A DNA stretch of 7,197 nt from Anaeromyxobacteraceae bacterium. Lineage in GTDB: Bacteria; Myxococcota; Myxococcia; Myxococcales; Anaeromyxobacteraceae. Below are positions 5,979 to 7,197 of the stretch, piece by piece; position 1 is the stretch's first letter; every line of letters starts with the position of its first letter. The translations under genes and the position numbers were made by a program. Under the pieces are notes generated by a model. That model ran no database searches. It saw nothing but the letters and a program-made list of their open reading frames with translations, and had not been told where the DNA came from. The stretch is taken from assembly GCA_027349605.1 (NCBI GenBank), contig DAIEMM010000375.1, positions 1 to 7,197 of the forward strand, read 5' to 3'.

Positions 5979-7197
5979 GTGCCCGCAGGCGAGCCCTTCT
6001 CCACCGCGCTCCTCCTCACGACCGGCGGCCTCCTCCTCGCCGCCAGCGTGCTCTTCTCCGGCGCGACGCGGCGCCTGGGGATGCCGGTGGGGCTGGTGTT
6101 CGTGGCCATCGGCATGCTGGCCGGCCGCGAGGGGCTGGGCATCGCCTTCGACGACTACGCCTTCGCCTGGCGCCTCGGGACCGTGGCGCTGGCGCTCATC
6201 CTCTTCGACGGCGGGCTCAACACGCCGGCGGCGTCCTTCCGCGTCGCCCTGGCCCCGGCCGCCGTGCTGGCCACGGCGGGAGTGCTGGCCACCGCCGGGC
6301 TGGTGGGCGCCTTCGCCCGGTTGCTCGGACTCCCCTGGGAGCAGGCCCTCCTGCTCGGGGCCATCGTGTCGTCCACCGACGCCGCGGCGGTCTTCTCGAT
6401 CCTCCGGTCGAGCGGCATCCAGCTGAAGCGCCGGGTGGGGGCCACCCTGGAGCTGGAGTCGGGCCTGAACGACCCCATGGCGGTGATCCTCACCGAGGCG
6501 CTCACCACCCAGCTCGTCACCGGGCGGCCGCTCGGCTGGGGCACGGTGCTGATGGTGGTGCTCAAGCTCGGCGTGGGGCTCCTGGCCGGCCTCTCCATCG
6601 GCTGGGGCGGACGCTGGGTGCTGGGGAAGGTGCGGCTGCCGGTGGGAGGCCTCTACCCGGTCCTGACCACCGCCATCGCGCTCCTCGCCTTCGGCGTGCC
6701 CGAGCTGCTCCACGGGAGTGGTTTCCTCTCCGTGTACGTCGCGGCGGTGCTCATCGGCAACGGGCCGCTCCCCTTCAAGGGAGGGGTGCTCCACGCCCAC
6801 GACGCCGGCGCCTGGTTCCTGCAGGTCTGCATGTTCCTCATGCTCGGCCTGCTCGGGAATCCCTCCAGCCTGCTCGAGAGCGGCCTCGCCGGCATCGCGC
6901 TGGGGCTCTTCCTGCTCCTGGCCCGTCCGCTCGTGGTGGTGCCCATGCTGGCCTTCTTCGGCTTCCGCTGGCCGGAGCGGCTCTACGTGGGCTGGGTGGG
7001 GCTCCGCGGAGCGGTGCCCATCATCCTGGCCATGGTCCCCGTGCTGGCCGGGGCTCCCGGCGCCAGCACCATCTGGAACGCGGTCTTCTTCGTCGTCCTC
7101 GTCAACATCACCGTGCTCGGCTTCACGGTCCGTCGCGGGGCGAGGCGCCTCGGCCTCCAGACCTCCCGGCCCCCGCCGCCGCACGGGCTCATCGAGA
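5979..7197 (+). CDS. CPA1 cation/proton antiporter, NhaP2/CvrA-like, 3' end outside window (first 406 residues)
   Basis: A membrane antiporter exchanging K+ or Na+ for H+. Visible hallmarks are LALILFDGGLNT (70-81), the unwound-helix motif VSSTDAAAVFSIL (130-142, with T133 and D134), the ND cation/proton site LESGLNDPMAVIL (159-171, N164 and D165), LHGSGFLSVYVAAVLIGN (244-261) and GLRGAVPIIL (341-350, R343). The ND pair, not DD, is known from electroneutral CPA1 members. The pattern resembles E. coli NhaP2 (CvrA), a K+/H+ antiporter of about 578 residues with cytoplasmic TrkA_C and CorC_HlyC-type domains after the membrane part. Here residues 1-388 cover the membrane domain and the window ends just after it, in a Pro-rich stretch, so the cytoplasmic end cannot be judged. 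The GTG at 5979 is the start: no other start codon is near in frame, and GGAGG (5961-5965) lies 13 bases upstream, a rather long spacing. The gap to the preceding stop is 10 bases. Confidence 0.9.
   Translation, partial: MPAGEPFSTALLLTTGGLLLAASVLFSGATRRLGMPVGLVFVAIGMLAGREGLGIAFDDYAFAWRLGTVALALILFDGGLNTPAASFRVALAPAAVLATAGVLATAGLVGAFARLLGLPWEQALLLGAIVSSTDAAAVFSILRSSGIQLKRRVGATLELESGLNDPMAVILTEALTTQLVTGRPLGWGTVLMVVLKLGVGLLAGLSIGWGGRWVLGKVRLPVGGLYPVLTTAIALLAFGVPELLHGSGFLSVYVAAVLIGNGPLPFKGGVLHAHDAGAWFLQVCMFLMLGLLGNPSSLLESGLAGIALGLFLLLARPLVVVPMLAFFGFRWPERLYVGWVGLRGAVPIILAMVPVLAGAPGASTIWNAVFFVVLVNITVLGFTVRRGARRLGLQTSRPPPPHGLIE

Noticed and set aside
4268..6142. Long minus-strand frame (624 codons) opposite the MgtC-DUF4010 gene
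   Set aside because: Composition is His/Glu/Arg/Gly-rich with no domain, mirroring the codon pattern of the real gene on the + strand.
5959..6426. ATG-started frame at the end of the MgtC-DUF4010 gene
   Set aside because: It is out of frame with the clear antiporter protein starting at GTG 5979 and encodes Ser/Pro/Arg-rich low complexity.

Overview
The window is very GC-rich, with GC-ending codons throughout, and all six supported genes lie on the + strand. The lineage is inferred, not proven. Base composition, a response regulator joined to a type II secretion ATPase N-terminal (MshEN) domain and TPR repeats, and the TPM-domain proteins all suggest a myxobacterium-like organism such as Anaeromyxobacter. 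No rRNA, tRNA, CRISPR array, insertion sequence or phage gene is visible. This looks like ordinary chromosomal housekeeping and regulatory sequence, not a mobile island.

Layout. (1) Positions 1-759: the glycine/tryptophan-rich tail of a TPM (YgcG-type) protein whose reading frame continues, with no stop, into a second membrane-anchored TPM-domain protein. (2) Positions 761-1472: a GC hairpin, then directly a sigma70-like promoter with an overlapping inverted repeat, then an XRE-cupin regulator whose ATG falls where transcription should start, so the mRNA may be leaderless. (3) Positions 1476-2840: an MshEN-receiver-TPR protein, 3 bases downstream and probably in the same operon. (4) Positions 2841-3089: an intergenic region with several short repeats and a weak sigma54-like element, upstream of an AmtB ammonium channel gene (3090-4538) that ends at a strong 12-bp stem-loop. 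(5) Positions 4682-7197: a MgtC-DUF4010 membrane protein followed 10 bases later by a CPA1 cation/proton antiporter of the NhaP2/CvrA type, cut by the window end.

How they fit together. The XRE-cupin and MshEN-REC-TPR genes look like one regulatory transcription unit linking a small-ligand sensor to a phosphorylation-responsive, non-DNA-binding output protein. AmtB is a separate nitrogen-acquisition unit with no PII (glnK) gene beside it in this window. The MgtC-DUF4010 and antiporter genes form a likely ion-homeostasis operon. I see no clearly new defence or mobile system. The points most worth following up are the stop-less TPM-TPM junction, the probable leaderless and autoregulated XRE-cupin promoter, and the unusual MshEN-REC-TPR partner gene.
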